A stretch of DNA of 64,000 nt from Brachycybe producta (Eukaryota; Arthropoda; Diplopoda; Playtdesmida; Andrognathidae): the NCBI GenBank assembly GCA_036925085.1, contig JAUPFP010000150.1, positions 62,001 through 126,000 on the forward strand. Reading direction: 5' to 3'. A program made the position numbers and the translations under genes. Positions 44,125 to 56,004 of this stretch are shown here, piece by piece. Position 1 is the stretch's first letter. The number at the start of each line of letters is the position of its first letter. The notes under the pieces are model-generated. The model saw nothing but the letters and a program-made list of their open reading frames with translations. It was not told the DNA's origin and ran no database searches.

Positions 44125-44297
44125 TTGTGACGTCAGAGGGGTTTGGACACAAAATTGAGGCATTTTGTCTGATTAAAAATGAAAAAATAACTGCAAGAAA
44201 TCGCTTTGGTTAAACTGTTCATAAAATCCATTTTTCCTTTCAGACTAAATAAAAGACACAAATCTTCAATTTTACATCAACCCATCTGACGTCACAA
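44125..44297. mobile_element. MITE with TGACGTCA-containing ends, copy 2 (173 bp)
   Basis: Starts TTGTGACGTCAGAGGGGTTT and ends CAACCCATCTGACGTCACAA. The inner CACAAAATTGAGG corresponds to CAACAAATTCAGG of copy 1. It lies 1.3 kb to the right of copy 1. No transposase or clear target duplication was seen. Confidence 0.8.
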
Positions 44298-44791
44298 CCA
44301 AAATATTTTGGCAATATTTATTTATATTAAACGAAAATAAAATAAAACGACAAAATGCAACTTTATTTCGTGTTTTTAAATGGTTTATATATTTTTTAAA
44401 ATTTAAAATCTTTTTTTTTTTCATTTAGACAAGATTTTATATTTTACAATTGTTAAAAAAAAGACGACACTCAGAATAAAAACACGTCATATTTTTGTAC
44501 GATAATCATCCGGACCTTATTATGATTGAAGAGCAATAATAATAATAATATAATATATTTATATACATTACCGTCATACACGTCAGGGTTTATTTTATAC
44601 AAACATAAGTTACATAAAAAATAACCAATTGAAAATTGATCTAGGGCCGTTTTTTATGTTAAAAGGAATATAATCATCTATATTGAGAGCCTATTGAGTG
44701 TTTTGTTTTGTGTGGTGAGACCTTTTTTTAGGGTTCCCCTTTATATGTTGAAAAATTGCATTTCCATATTACAACAAATAAAACAGAACAA

Positions 44792-44837
<46 letters not shown>

Positions 44838-45280
44838 TAGACACACAAATAAAACAATAGATCCAAATACACAAAAACCTTTTTTTTTAAATCTCTCTCT
44901 CTCTCTCCGTATATTTTTCTTGGTTCAGAAATGTCCGCTGTTTTATTACAAATATTTACAATTTGTTTTAATCTATGATTAAAAAAAAAACTAACTGGAG
45001 ACCATTGAAGTTCGAGTGGGGGTGGGGGAGGAGGAATGTTCATGTTTGATTTGAAGGCAAAAAAATAAACTTCAGAATTGAAACAAAAATGGGATTAGGG
45101 AGGGGAAGGTTAATATTTAAATTTGGAATTAAGTTTTAATTTCAATCAAAAGTGCGGTTAACCAATTTGTATTGTGTCATCATTATCATCCTCCTTGTGG
45201 ATTTAAGGATCATCTATTTTACTAAAGGATTAGTACGATTGTGATGATCATGAAGAGAGGGGGTGGGGGAGGACAGATAT
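44298..45280. other. Noncoding stretch
   Basis: AT-rich DNA with (AAT)n at 44792-44836. The open frame at 44741-45043 translates this repeat. Nothing else was recognised. Confidence 0.45.
44792..44836. repeat. (AAT)n microsatellite
   Basis: About 15 AAT units, uninterrupted. Confidence 0.96.
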
Positions 45281-45434
45281 TAAGCCCCAAATTCAAGATG
45301 GAAACATTTCACTTGAACCCTCTGAACAGGGTTCCAACATAGAAAAAAAAACCTTTTCAATTGTATTTGTCGACGGAAACAGGATATTTTTCTATGTTGA
45401 AACTGTTGGAGAGGGTTCTTTTTGGGTCTTAGGT
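45281..45434. repeat. Foldback repeat family, copy 1
   Basis: GAACCCTCTGAACAGGGTTC and CCAACATAGAAAAA on the left pair with TTTTTCTATGTTGAAAC and GAGAGGGTTC on the right. The outer CCCCAAATTCAAG motif and the order of segments recur at 59446-59535. Noncoding. Confidence 0.65.
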
Positions 45435-47273
45435 TGATATATTCTTAATAATTAATTGCTAAGTCCAAATCAAATGCTAAACTCATCAACTTTTACATGA
45501 AACTTGCTATATTCGAATTTATTTTTGTAGAAGTTCTGCCTCTTTGAAATTCCTGAATTGATGGTTTAGTTGGTTCCCCCCTTCATTATTTAAAGAGATT
45601 TCGGCGGCATTGACTTTTGAAAAGGGTTCACTTTCTATCTATCACTTTTTGTCGCGAGAAAATGGATGTAAATATTATTTTTATTGTAAAGGCGACATTT
45701 AAGATGAGTTTCACTCCTACATTTATTGTAAGCCATTTTCTTTTCAAATAAATTTCCTGATTAGTATTATTATTAAAATTAAGTTTAGCACTAGCTTTGA
45801 CTTATCTCAAGCTATTAAGAATAGAACTCGTAAAAACCTTGTAAATGTAGCCTATAAGAAGACGATTCCCAAATATGGAATCGACTTTGAAATTGTAAAT
45901 CCGATGGGTGTTGTGTTAATTCCAATGTATTTTGAAACCCCCTTATCCTATGTACATTTTGTACATAATTAATAACACGGTCACGTTATTATATTACGAA
46001 AGGGACCGTAATTATGTAAAAAATAAATGTTTGATTCCCTGATATTAAAGAAGAAAAAGAAAAGGTTTTCTTCTTCTTTCAACACAATTTAATTTAAGCT
46101 ACAAAATGATGAAAAATGAAAGAAAAAAAAAGTGCAAGAAAGGAAAATTTATTTTCTGCTCCTGTTTTCCATATATTGCACCATTTACAATAATAATTAA
46201 TAATGCACTCGTTGTAATTAATTTCTCTTTTATTTTGAAACATGAATGAAATTTGCACTGTGCCCTTTCAAATATGACTGACTCTGTGCATTGGAACCAT
46301 TTCAAACCAACACGAAAACAAATTTAAAATCAAACTCTACTTCATTTATACCTTATTTTCACTGAAAACAAGAAACTAAACAAAATACTTAAACTTAATT
46401 AAGTCAATTTCTAATGCAATTCAAAAATATAATGAAATTAGAAAAAAAAAAGGCAGTTCAGAGTTAAAGTTTGAAAACCTTGTGAAAAAGTAAAGGGAAT
46501 GTGTGTCAACATGGCAAATGTTAGAAAATTCAAAAATAAATTTAATGGTTGCTAAAAAAAAAAAACTAGAAAGGGCTTCTTCTCCTCTTCTTCTTGATGC
46601 TTTAACATTTCCCAATGCCAACTTCACCATTTATTTCATCACAGGACCAAAAACAGAATCTCCAAAAGTAAAGAGACCTAAGTAAAAACGATTCATGTGA
46701 CAAAAAGACCCTCAAAACATCATTTCGTATTGTTCTCAAAATAATATCCAGAGAAAGAAAGCCTCAAATGTCACTTAGAACATTTGTTTTACTAGAAAAA
46801 AACAACAAAATTTAATAACTGAACATTAAATTATCATCTGAAATTCTTAATTAAATTAATGTGGTGATCATTCAAAAAATAAAAATACTTGCAATGACGA
46901 CCATTATTTGCATTTGTTTTGTTTTTTCTTCTAAACATATCGAGAAACGATTTATTTGTCGATTTCAATTTTCAGACAAATTCAGGTAATTTTAATGTCG
47001 AAACTTTTAAAAATGGAGTTTTATAATTAAAAATACTGAAAACATATTTTGAAATATAAACATTTTCATAGCAAATTTTTTAAAGTGCGATTTTGTTTAC
47101 TTTTTATCAGTAAAAATTATTAGATTTAGAAAGTAGAACGAACGACTGAACCGTGCGCAAATGACTTTGCTTAAATACTAGAAAGGAACCTTATTTTTTT
47201 TGGTTAACTCTTGATTGAAAAATGGAACTTTTAAAAAAGTGTCCGACCAATGGACCACCGTCAATGGGATCTC
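45435..47273. other. Noncoding stretch
   Basis: AT-rich DNA. The segment 45475-45510 resembles 800-835. No gene or complete element was recognised. Confidence 0.4.
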
Positions 47274-47398
47274 AAGGTTGGAACACACAGACCACTTTTC
47301 GACTGCAAAATAAAGTCGAAGGTGGTTGCGATGTAATTTCTATGTGAAAAGACTCCATTTTGAAAGTCGAATGAGTGGTCCATTGTGTCAAGGGCCTT
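47274..47398. repeat. Possible short TIR element, about 125 bp
   Basis: AAGGTTGGAACACACAGACC on the left and, as reverse complement, AAGGCCCTTGACACAATGGACC on the right are similar inverted ends. Inner TCGAC motifs also pair. It lies just beyond the presumed Dlx 3' UTR. Weakly supported. Confidence 0.45.
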
Positions 47399-47557
47399 AA
47401 TAATTAATTAATTAATTGTGTATTTTTTTGGGAGGGGGGCCCGATTGGAGAGCCCTTCATTATTTTTTCCTAACCGATCACAGGTGCAAATTGTGTGTTA
47501 ATTATTTTCTCTTATTGAACAAAAAAATAAACAAAATTAATAAGACTAACAATTAGA

Positions 47558-47563
47558 TTTATT
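47558..47563 (-). promoter_or_regulatory. Dlx: Candidate Dlx polyadenylation signal (AATAAA)
   Basis: This is the first AATAAA on the minus strand that I found downstream of the Dlx stop, about 510 nt after it. If used, the 3' UTR would be roughly half a kilobase. AT-rich DNA produces this hexamer often, so this is only a candidate. Confidence 0.3.
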
Positions 47564-48069
47564 AGTGTCTCAATTAGAATAATGATGGATGATGCAAATT
47601 GATGAAAAGAAGAAGAAGAAGAAGAGGATAAAATAATGAAAATTAAAAAGTAGGAAGGTGCCTCATTTTTAGACTTCTTTTTTAAAGGTTTCTGTACAAA
47701 AAAAAATCCGACGTTTTGAATTGAAAAAATTAATCCAAAAGTTTAAAAAAAAAACATTTCATCATTTTTTCTTGATTCAGGTATAAACAGATTCATCATT
47801 CTGGTGTTTGTTGTTGTAGTCGTCGTTTTTAGCAAACTAGAAGAGTCATCATCTTTTGCTGGTCGTTACACACAGAATTCTATGTTGGCCCGCGTTCGAA
47901 CGACCCGCGTTTCCGTCGTTTTTTTTTTTTTCTTCTTCAAAACATTCAAGAAACACACACTCCAATAACACACACACGCAGAAAATTAGAATAGATCTAA
48001 ATTGACCAAAAAATGTGGTTGTTTTTCTGTTTGTTCATACGTTTGTTTGTTTGTTTGTTTCTATGTATA

Positions 48070-48480
48070 TTACGTTAGGAGTTGTTGTGCCATACCTGAC
48101 GTGTCCGTCTGATGATACCATGCATATTGAGGCATGTAACTATTGGCGGCCACATTCAATGAGGTTTTCGTTGGATTTAAATCCCACGGTGACGTACTCA
48201 CCGGAGGACTGAGTGCGGGAGGCTGAGAATTAACACCCGAACTCACCGAGTTCACCGAGCTCACCGGTGGAAGGTACGATGACTGATTTCCTGGTCCTCC
48301 TCCTACATTATGTGGGCTGTGGGTCGTTGGAGGTTGAGGAGACGTCTGAGGGGCCGTCACTGGACTCGACTGCTGAAGACCGTTGCTCCCGTTACCCTGT
48401 TGGCCAGGGTTCCCTTGTACTTGAGACGCCTTCATCAACTTCTTGTATTTGGACCTCCGATTTTGAAACCAAATTTTTAC
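48070..48480 (-). CDS. Dlx: Dlx exon 3 (homeodomain residues 45-60, C-terminal tail, stop)
   Basis: This is the terminal coding exon. The acceptor TGCTGATGCAG ends at 48481 and the exon starts in phase 0 with Val45 of the homeodomain. It reads VKIWFQNRRSKYKKLM, with the recognition-helix residues Trp48, Phe49, Gln50 and Asn51. Gln50 is typical of TAATT binding in this class. A 120-residue tail follows, rich in Ser, Pro, Gln, Asn and Gly. It contains a WDLNP segment and NSYMPQYAWY near the end, which recalls the WD...NSYMPGYxxWY tail of Dlx6-like proteins. The protein ends QQLLT and the TAA stop is at 48070-48072. The exon encodes 136 residues, giving 287 visible residues in total. The tail is low-complexity but the reading frame is intact. 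No eh1-type repressor motif was noticed. Confidence 0.96.
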   Translation of the reverse strand, partial: VKIWFQNRRSKYKKLMKASQVQGNPGQQGNGSNGLQQSSPVTAPQTSPQPPTTHSPHNVGGGPGNQSSYLPPVSSVNSVSSGVNSQPPALSPPVSTSPWDLNPTKTSLNVAANSYMPQYAWYHQTDTSGMAQQLLT

Positions 48481-50923
48481 CTGCATCAGCAAAAATCGAA
48501 TAGAAATTAAAATTATTATGTTTTTCTTAATCTGTGGCCTATATATGCAAGGGCCAACTGTGAAGTACCAATCTTCATTCGAATCGACCAACAATTATGG
48601 GTTGTTGTTTTTTTCTAATCAAAATACTGGTTAGAGGCTAGAACTCTTGTTGGTAACTGATAGTAACCAGGCATCTAACCTCTCTAACCAGCATTTTTAT
48701 TTATTAGAAACAAGCATAATTGCAGTTGTTCTAATGATGATATTACTTCACAATTGGCACTTTGGGCCACAATTTGAGAAACGTTTGCTTGATATTGCAT
48801 AGAAATCGGGAGCCCTAATGATTATTATTAGAAATAAAATTCAAAATAACTCATTAATAGTAGCTCATTGACTGCACAATCAGTGGATTTTGAATAAATG
48901 GATGAAAACACACCTGTACCTTACCAATTCAACAGTGTATAGTGGATTTTTAAGTATAGCTTTAGTCCAGATCTTAATGGGACAGTTTGTTTATAGCCAA
49001 ACATTCAAAAAACAAAAGAAATCTGGTCATTCTACATATACACAGCTATATAATGTGACCGGTGTATATGGAACACAATATATCAATGTGTATCATTGTG
49101 GAGATTAACCTTAAATGGACGTTACTTTTTTTTTTATAGAAATGCCCTTATAGTTAAACCTACAAATGTTTTCGACGCCAATCACTAGAAGGACCGTATG
49201 TAGGCCTACTGTAGTCTATCAAGTAATGTTGTTGTGTTTTTTACCTTATGTAGTATATAATAACGGTATATGAAAGATATATTTCCTGACGGGTTGGTTG
49301 GTTAGGTCTAGTTGGTTGGTTGGTGATGCCTTTTAGGCGTACTTACTATTAAATAATGCAATTCAATCTCTTTGGACGTGCAATGTTGTTGGGGAACAAA
49401 GTGAACACACACACACAGTAGAGTATATTGTAAATGTATTATCTATTTATAGGTCTCAACATTGATCGAATCACAAGTCAATAATGCATACAAATACAAA
49501 GGGGAAACAATATTAATTTGTAATAGATCAAATTAAAATGAACTGCTGCATCTTGCAGTAGTGTACTTAGATGTTACGTTGTTGAAATATATAACATATA
49601 CACATCTACTATACACTGTAGTATGTCTTTTAGGAAACTGAATATATACATGGCAACAAATGCAAAAAGTGTTCGGTTACAAATGTCTCTCACCACCATT
49701 GCATTATTACCAATATTGTAACATTATATACAATTTTCCACCTCTCCTATTAAATTGGATCCTTTTCACATTTTTAAAACTCAAAATGAATGGGGATATC
49801 TTTTGCCAGTGAAGCAGCAGCTGAAGCACCAAATCGAACAAACGCCAAACTTTAATAAGCGAAAAACAGTTCTCATTTATTATCGAGTTCATGGAGTTTG
49901 TTCAATTTGCCGAATATTAAATCGCCTCCTCTTTTTTTTTACTTGGAATTATTTAAAATAAACCATATACCAAAGTGCCATGCACTGCATTCATAATGCA
50001 AGTAATTTTGGGTAAAACCTACTGCAATCCTTGAGTGCTCGAGTTATAGGGTGAAGTTCTTTTTTTTCTTATATCTAGATTACATGGGGCCCTGGGTCAC
50101 AAGAACTCCTTCAAACCACTGCAACCACCAACTGCAAACCACAGAAAACATTCGAATTCCCCTCTAACCAACCCCCTAAATGCAATCAAATATACACTTT
50201 CACTTTTTATCTGCATGTGTAAATAGGAACAACTGAAATTACACAAATGAATTGATTCTCTTCCCATTCAAAATTATGCATAACGATAAAAAAGAATTGT
50301 CATAAAAACAGAACAGTGTCATTTTAAGTGTTTACTATATGTATTTGTTTTTTTCTAATATTATCGGAACTATAATTTACGACACATAACAACAAGGAGA
50401 AATTTAAAATAGGTACAAATTACTTGTAGAGACAAGACAATTGTAATTTTCTAGTAAATGCAATCGAGTTTACCGGATGCGGAATGCATCACATAGAACA
50501 ATAAGTACATAAATTGAAAACTTTAATGTTCAGTAAAATCCGAAATGATGGCATTGCAAAATAAATAACAAAATGCAATCATAACAAAAAAAAACATATT
50601 ATTATTATTATTATTAATAACAATAGTATAACATTTTTTTTATAGTTTTATAACTTTTATAAAATATATAAAATGTTAATTCAGCTAATTTAATAACATT
50701 ATTTTAATATTCAGTTTTGTATTTGATAGTTTGAACGCAGATTATGCAAATTCATTGAATTCTATAGAGTTTCCTTTATTCAATGGAATTGCGTTCCGTA
50801 TGATGCGTTTCCGAATTGCGTTCGTTATGAGTAATTAAATAATAAACAAATCGTTTATTAATTAACCATATGTATACTGACTGCATGCAGTCCACGTTTT
50901 AGGTGGTTTTAAATTGTAAACTC

Positions 50924-51240
50924 GAAAGCGTTTAAAAAAAAACTAGAAAGGTAACTTAATCTCTAAAGAACACATTTTTATGTTTTATTCATTTTAATTA
51001 ACTTTTAATGAATTTAAAACTACCGTCCGCTTAAAAGTTAGGTCATTTTCAAATTCCCATAAAAATGCTTATTTTAAAACTTATTAGTTTTAAAATAAGC
51101 ATTTTTATGGGAATTTGAAAATGACCTAACTTTTAAGCGGACGGTAGTTTTAAATTCATTAAAAGTTAATTTTCAAAAATCTCATGTTGCAAATTGCTTT
51201 CTAAATGATTCAGCTGTCGTTCTAGTTTCTAAAACACTTC
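50924..51240. mobile_element. CTAGTTTCTAAAACAC-family MITE, full-length copy (in Dlx intron 2)
   Basis: The left end GAAAGCGTTTAAAAAAAAAC plus TAGAAAGG and the right end GTTCTAGTTTCTAAAACACT plus TC are inverted. Between them lies the core GTCCGCTTAAAAGTTAGGTC that other copies carry once. Here the core is present twice in inverted orientation, as a long palindrome (50996-51171). 317 bp, noncoding. Confidence 0.75.
50996..51171. repeat. Perfect palindrome, 85-bp arms, 6-nt loop
   Basis: The arms 50996-51080 and 51087-51171 are exact reverse complements by manual comparison, around the loop TTATTA. The arm includes ACCGTCCGCTTAAAAGTTAG. It sits inside the 317-bp MITE. The exactness indicates recent origin or correction between arms. 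Confidence 0.93.
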
Positions 51241-51783
51241 ATTTTTACTTCGTTTTTGTTTGAAAAACGGCAGAATTAACCTGAGTTTGAAAATCACCTG
51301 GTTCATATGAAACATCCCAGATATAGTAAACGGGACAATGGAAATTAACAAATGACGATAAACGTCTACAATAGAAGAAATAAAAGGTTGGAATGGTGTT
51401 CCAATATGAAATGATAATAATAACAATAATAATCTATATAATATTATAAGAATGGAATTCTAAACTGATAAAACCTATAAAAGTCTTATTTTTTTTTTGT
51501 TATTCAAAGTATTTACAACGGGGGGGGGGGGAAGAAGAGATCAACAACAACAACAACAACCACGACGTTAAAAGGTCCCAAATAACAATTGAAAATAAAG
51601 AATGAAACGAACAAAAAAATTCGATGAGAAATCAATTTGAGAAAAAAATAGTTTCTTCGTATTTCGTTTATTGAAATATGAAACCCAATGGAATTATGGA
51701 TGATGGATAGATGGAAAATGCAAAAGCTGAGCTCAAATATTATTATGAATTATGTAGATATAGAAAGATCATATTCCCTTATC

Positions 51784-51787
<4 letters not shown>

Positions 51788-51834
<47 letters not shown>
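51788..51834. repeat. (AAT)n microsatellite
   Basis: About 15-16 AAT units in Dlx intron 2. Confidence 0.96.
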
Positions 51835-53227
51835 GGAGCTCTCCCTTTGTTATAGGCCCTCCTCTACCTATATATCCTTTTAAAAGGGATTCCCTTCAAA
51901 ATATATACTTCTACTATTCATACAAAGTCAATAATAAAGCCGATTGACGATTAAAAATAAAAAAGTATTCATTTTACATTCAAATTAAGAATGTGGACGG
52001 GTCAACATTTTAGATCCAAATCCACAAAAAAATGAATTAAATTAATATAAATATAAAAAAAAGTCGTTTGTCTCAGTTTAGAGACTAGAAATACGTCTCC
52101 CTCCAATAATAAATGTCTCATTTTTTAAAAAAAAAATAATATCCTCTGCTGAATTCATATTTGAAACAAGAGAGACACAAAATATGATATTACATTTGCT
52201 TACACATAACAATCAATAAGATTTAAAACTATAACCAGTTACTGACGATGTCAGTTAAGTGACTGACTAAATTGTTTAAAATTAAATAAATCACAAATTA
52301 TGTAAAACATACAGAAATGAATTGAAAAAGTTACTAATTGTTTATTAAGGAATATATTATTTTATTAAACCTTGGCGTTTTTTAACCAATAACTTTTTTT
52401 TAATCCTTTATTAATTTGTTGCGTTTTTTTAACAGCCAACTTAAGTTTCAAATGAACTTATTAATTTCAGAGATATTCCATTTCAAACAATAGACAGTGC
52501 GTGTATACATGTAGATGTATATGTAATGGGGCATATATTATATATTTGTACATTTGGCATTTTTCACTGCAGGGTGTCTGTCCTATTATAAGAAACTCCA
52601 TGTTGTGCTTTATTGGAAAAATATTATTTGTAATTAAATAATTTTATAAACAAAACATTTTCCGATAACCAACAACTTGAGTATTTTCATAATCAACATA
52701 ACTACTACTTATCAATCGATCTATAGGTAGTAGACCTAAACAAATCCATCTTGGTTTCCGAACCTCCTCTACTTGGCCTACTAATATACATAGAAACACA
52801 TATCCATTCAACACGCGGGCCGTCTTTTTTTTTCTTTCAATGGTTCGGTAAGTCAAAATAGGCCAAAAGTACGTGCATTTTAACTTTATCCCTGCACGGA
52901 TGCCATCGATACACGTACATTAAACCCCCCCCCCCCCCCTAATACCCTTCTCTCACCCCCCATTTTTTTTTTAGAAGTATCATCCTTATTTGACGGATAT
53001 AAAGTTAAAAGATTAGTGGTCACGAAAATTGAACTATGTTATTGACTTTATAATGTGGTTTATTTGTGTTTAAGACGTAAGAACCACTTTTCAATGTAGT
53101 TGTGGTCACAACTGACGAGTGCCATTGTCCCCCCCTCTCTCTATTTACCCCTAGCTACTTTTTTTCTTCTTCTTAAATTGACGAAAAACAGAACAAATTG
53201 AAAATAAATGTTGATATTAATGTAATG

Positions 53228-53232
<5 letters not shown>

Positions 53233-53290
<58 letters not shown>
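53233..53290. repeat. (TA)n microsatellite
   Basis: About 58 bp of TA dinucleotide in Dlx intron 2. Confidence 0.96.
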
Positions 53291-53292
<2 letters not shown>

Positions 53293-55928
53293 TCATTCAA
53301 CAAAAATATTGATTTCATTGTTGTTTTAATATATATTTGAAGAACGTGAATGTTCACCACCAGCTTATAATATACTATACTTAAAAAAAAAGCGTTTTAG
53401 GTTATTTTCCCTTTCTTTGAAAATCCATGGGGCACTTAAATAAAATTATGTCGTGTTCATATGGATTAGTTTTATCTGTTTTCTTTTTTAACATAGATAC
53501 ATACATACATACATATTTTATTGAACGTGCATTGCATTGATTACAAATAGTTCCCCAATGGTGAAAAAAAGCGCATCTCAACAACAAAATGGTCCAACAA
53601 ATGCCCAAAGGAATATCCGGAAAAAAAAACCTACCAAACACAAACACAGACCATCAAAATTTCTAAAAGTCAATATATATTATATGACCAAGTATGAAAC
53701 AACCCAGGGGCACAACAATATTATTAAAAAAAACCAAACTTGTATCACATATAAACTCCAATTGGTTGTAATTGCTTTTACAACAAATTGCTCAACTTTC
53801 TTTTAAAAGTTTTCTTTTATCATGAAGTTCAGTACAAGAATTTTCTTTTTTAAAAATTGAACACCCCCCCCCCTCCCCCTCAAAAGATAAAACACTGCGT
53901 CCCCGTCTCTCTGTATATGTAAATTTCAACCATTATGATGAATAGAAAAGAAAGAAATCCTTTTTTGTTGTTGTTGTTGCTAAACCTCTTGAACTTCAGT
54001 TGGCCATTAAATTACTATCGTGAGATCCCTTATATTTGTAGCCCCCCCCCCCCTTTATATAACAGAGAGAGGGGGGAAGAGGTTCCGAGGGTGGACAACA
54101 ACAACAACACATCCAAGGAGGACCACCACCTTCTTCTCTACAGACGAGATTAGTAATTATTATAAAATACAACTTTCCAATTTTTACCTTTTTTTTGGGG
54201 GGGGGGGGGGGGGAGGAAAATCCCCAACTTATCCTACCTAAACCTACCTATATAAAGGTATATACAAATATGTATGGATACAACATTTGGCTATCAAAAA
54301 AGCGGCAGGTAAAAATAACAACAGTAATGTACGTTGTACATGTATACAGATACATGTATACTGAGTGCATATAGATATAGATAGATGCAACTCAAAAGTA
54401 TGAAGAAGAAAAAACCCCAACTATTGTCTTGTCTATAGGTACATGTATGTAATGGGTAGGTGGGATATACACCAGAGGTAAGTAGGTAGGGCTAATAAAA
54501 AATTTAAAAAGCAGAAGAAAAAAAAAATACAAATTTTATGAAGATATATGAAAAAGTTCGTTTTTCAGGTACTTAACTGCATTAACACACAACAATGGCT
54601 AAAAAAGAGGTGGATTATTTTAAGTTTTGGAACATTACTAAAAAAAAACACGACTGTTGTTGTTATTTCGACGGAAGATGAGAAGAAGAAAAAAAAAACA
54701 TCGATGGAAGAAAACAACCGAAAAAAAAACAACAACGAAAAATTGCCTATGAAATATGAAATAATAATCCGCCCCCATTTGTATTCATTATTTGACAGCA
54801 AAATATCTAAAAACGTTGTTCTCAGATCAAAATCTCCATTCAGAATCCTTTAGGCCAGTGTTTCCCCTATGATGTTATTTGGCTACAGAACCATTTTACT
54901 TTACGAAACCCCAATACTCATTTTTAATATACTGTAGATTAAAACAGCTAAAAAAAGAAATGACAGAAAAAATAATAGGTAAACAACAGTCTTCATAAAA
55001 TGCTAATTAGGGTATCATATTCACTGTTTATTAATATTAACATAAAAACGACAACACATTTTGACTGGTTGTAATCGTTGACAGCTGTATTGAAATCTAT
55101 GGCTATTTTTTGACTAATATTGACTATTTTAAGAAACTATTAAAATTATATATAGTCTTTATTTTGTGAAATTTATTAACATTATTTTATATTTCTGGCG
55201 GAAAATTTGGAAATTTATTTGGAAAATCAAATAAAAACAACAACTCTGCTTTAGAATCCTCCAATTCCAAAAGCAATTTGGTCCCAATCTTCAATTAATT
55301 TAAGACACCAGAAAAATGAAAACAAAAAATCAAAAGATTTGAGAAATGTAGAGAAAAAATAAATAAATTTTGAAATGAAAATGAATTTGAAAATTGTTTG
55401 GGTGTTTTTGTTTAAACTTGACCATGAAATTAAACAGAAGCTGATATGAAAATAATCATAATCATCATCTTACTAAGAAGAAGGAAAGAAGAAAAAAAAA
55501 AGCCATTTGTGTGTGTGTTGAGAAGAAAAAAGTGAAATTGACATAAATCATCATCATGATCGGGAAATTTGCGTATATTAACCAATTGTTATGATTTAAA
55601 GATTGCCTGTCTAGCCGCCAATTGTCTAATATCAGTAGACGTTGTTGTTGTTTGTCAGCATGTGTTTATTATTATTATATATATACTGTATATACATTTA
55701 AAAAAATCTAATGTAAAGGATTGTGTTGTCTCGATTAATAATAATAATAATAATAATACCACGAAGACTTAGAAGACTGCTGCTGCTTAATTATAGTTTT
55801 TAAAATTAATCAGAGGTTATTACACCTCAACTCTTGAAACTAATCTAGGCCTTACATACATAATATTAATGTACAATCTAACAGTATTATACATACATTG
55901 CATACTGCAATTATACATAGGCCCATAT

Positions 55929-55937
<9 letters not shown>

Positions 55938-56001
<64 letters not shown>
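55938..56001. repeat. (AT)n microsatellite
   Basis: About 64 bp of AT dinucleotide in Dlx intron 2. Confidence 0.96.

Positions 56002-56004
<3 letters not shown>

Noticed and set aside
54853..54945. Possible hAT end (CCAGTGTTTCCCC, with ACGAAACCCC further on)
   Set aside because: No matching inverted end was found nearby, so only a doubtful relic can be claimed.
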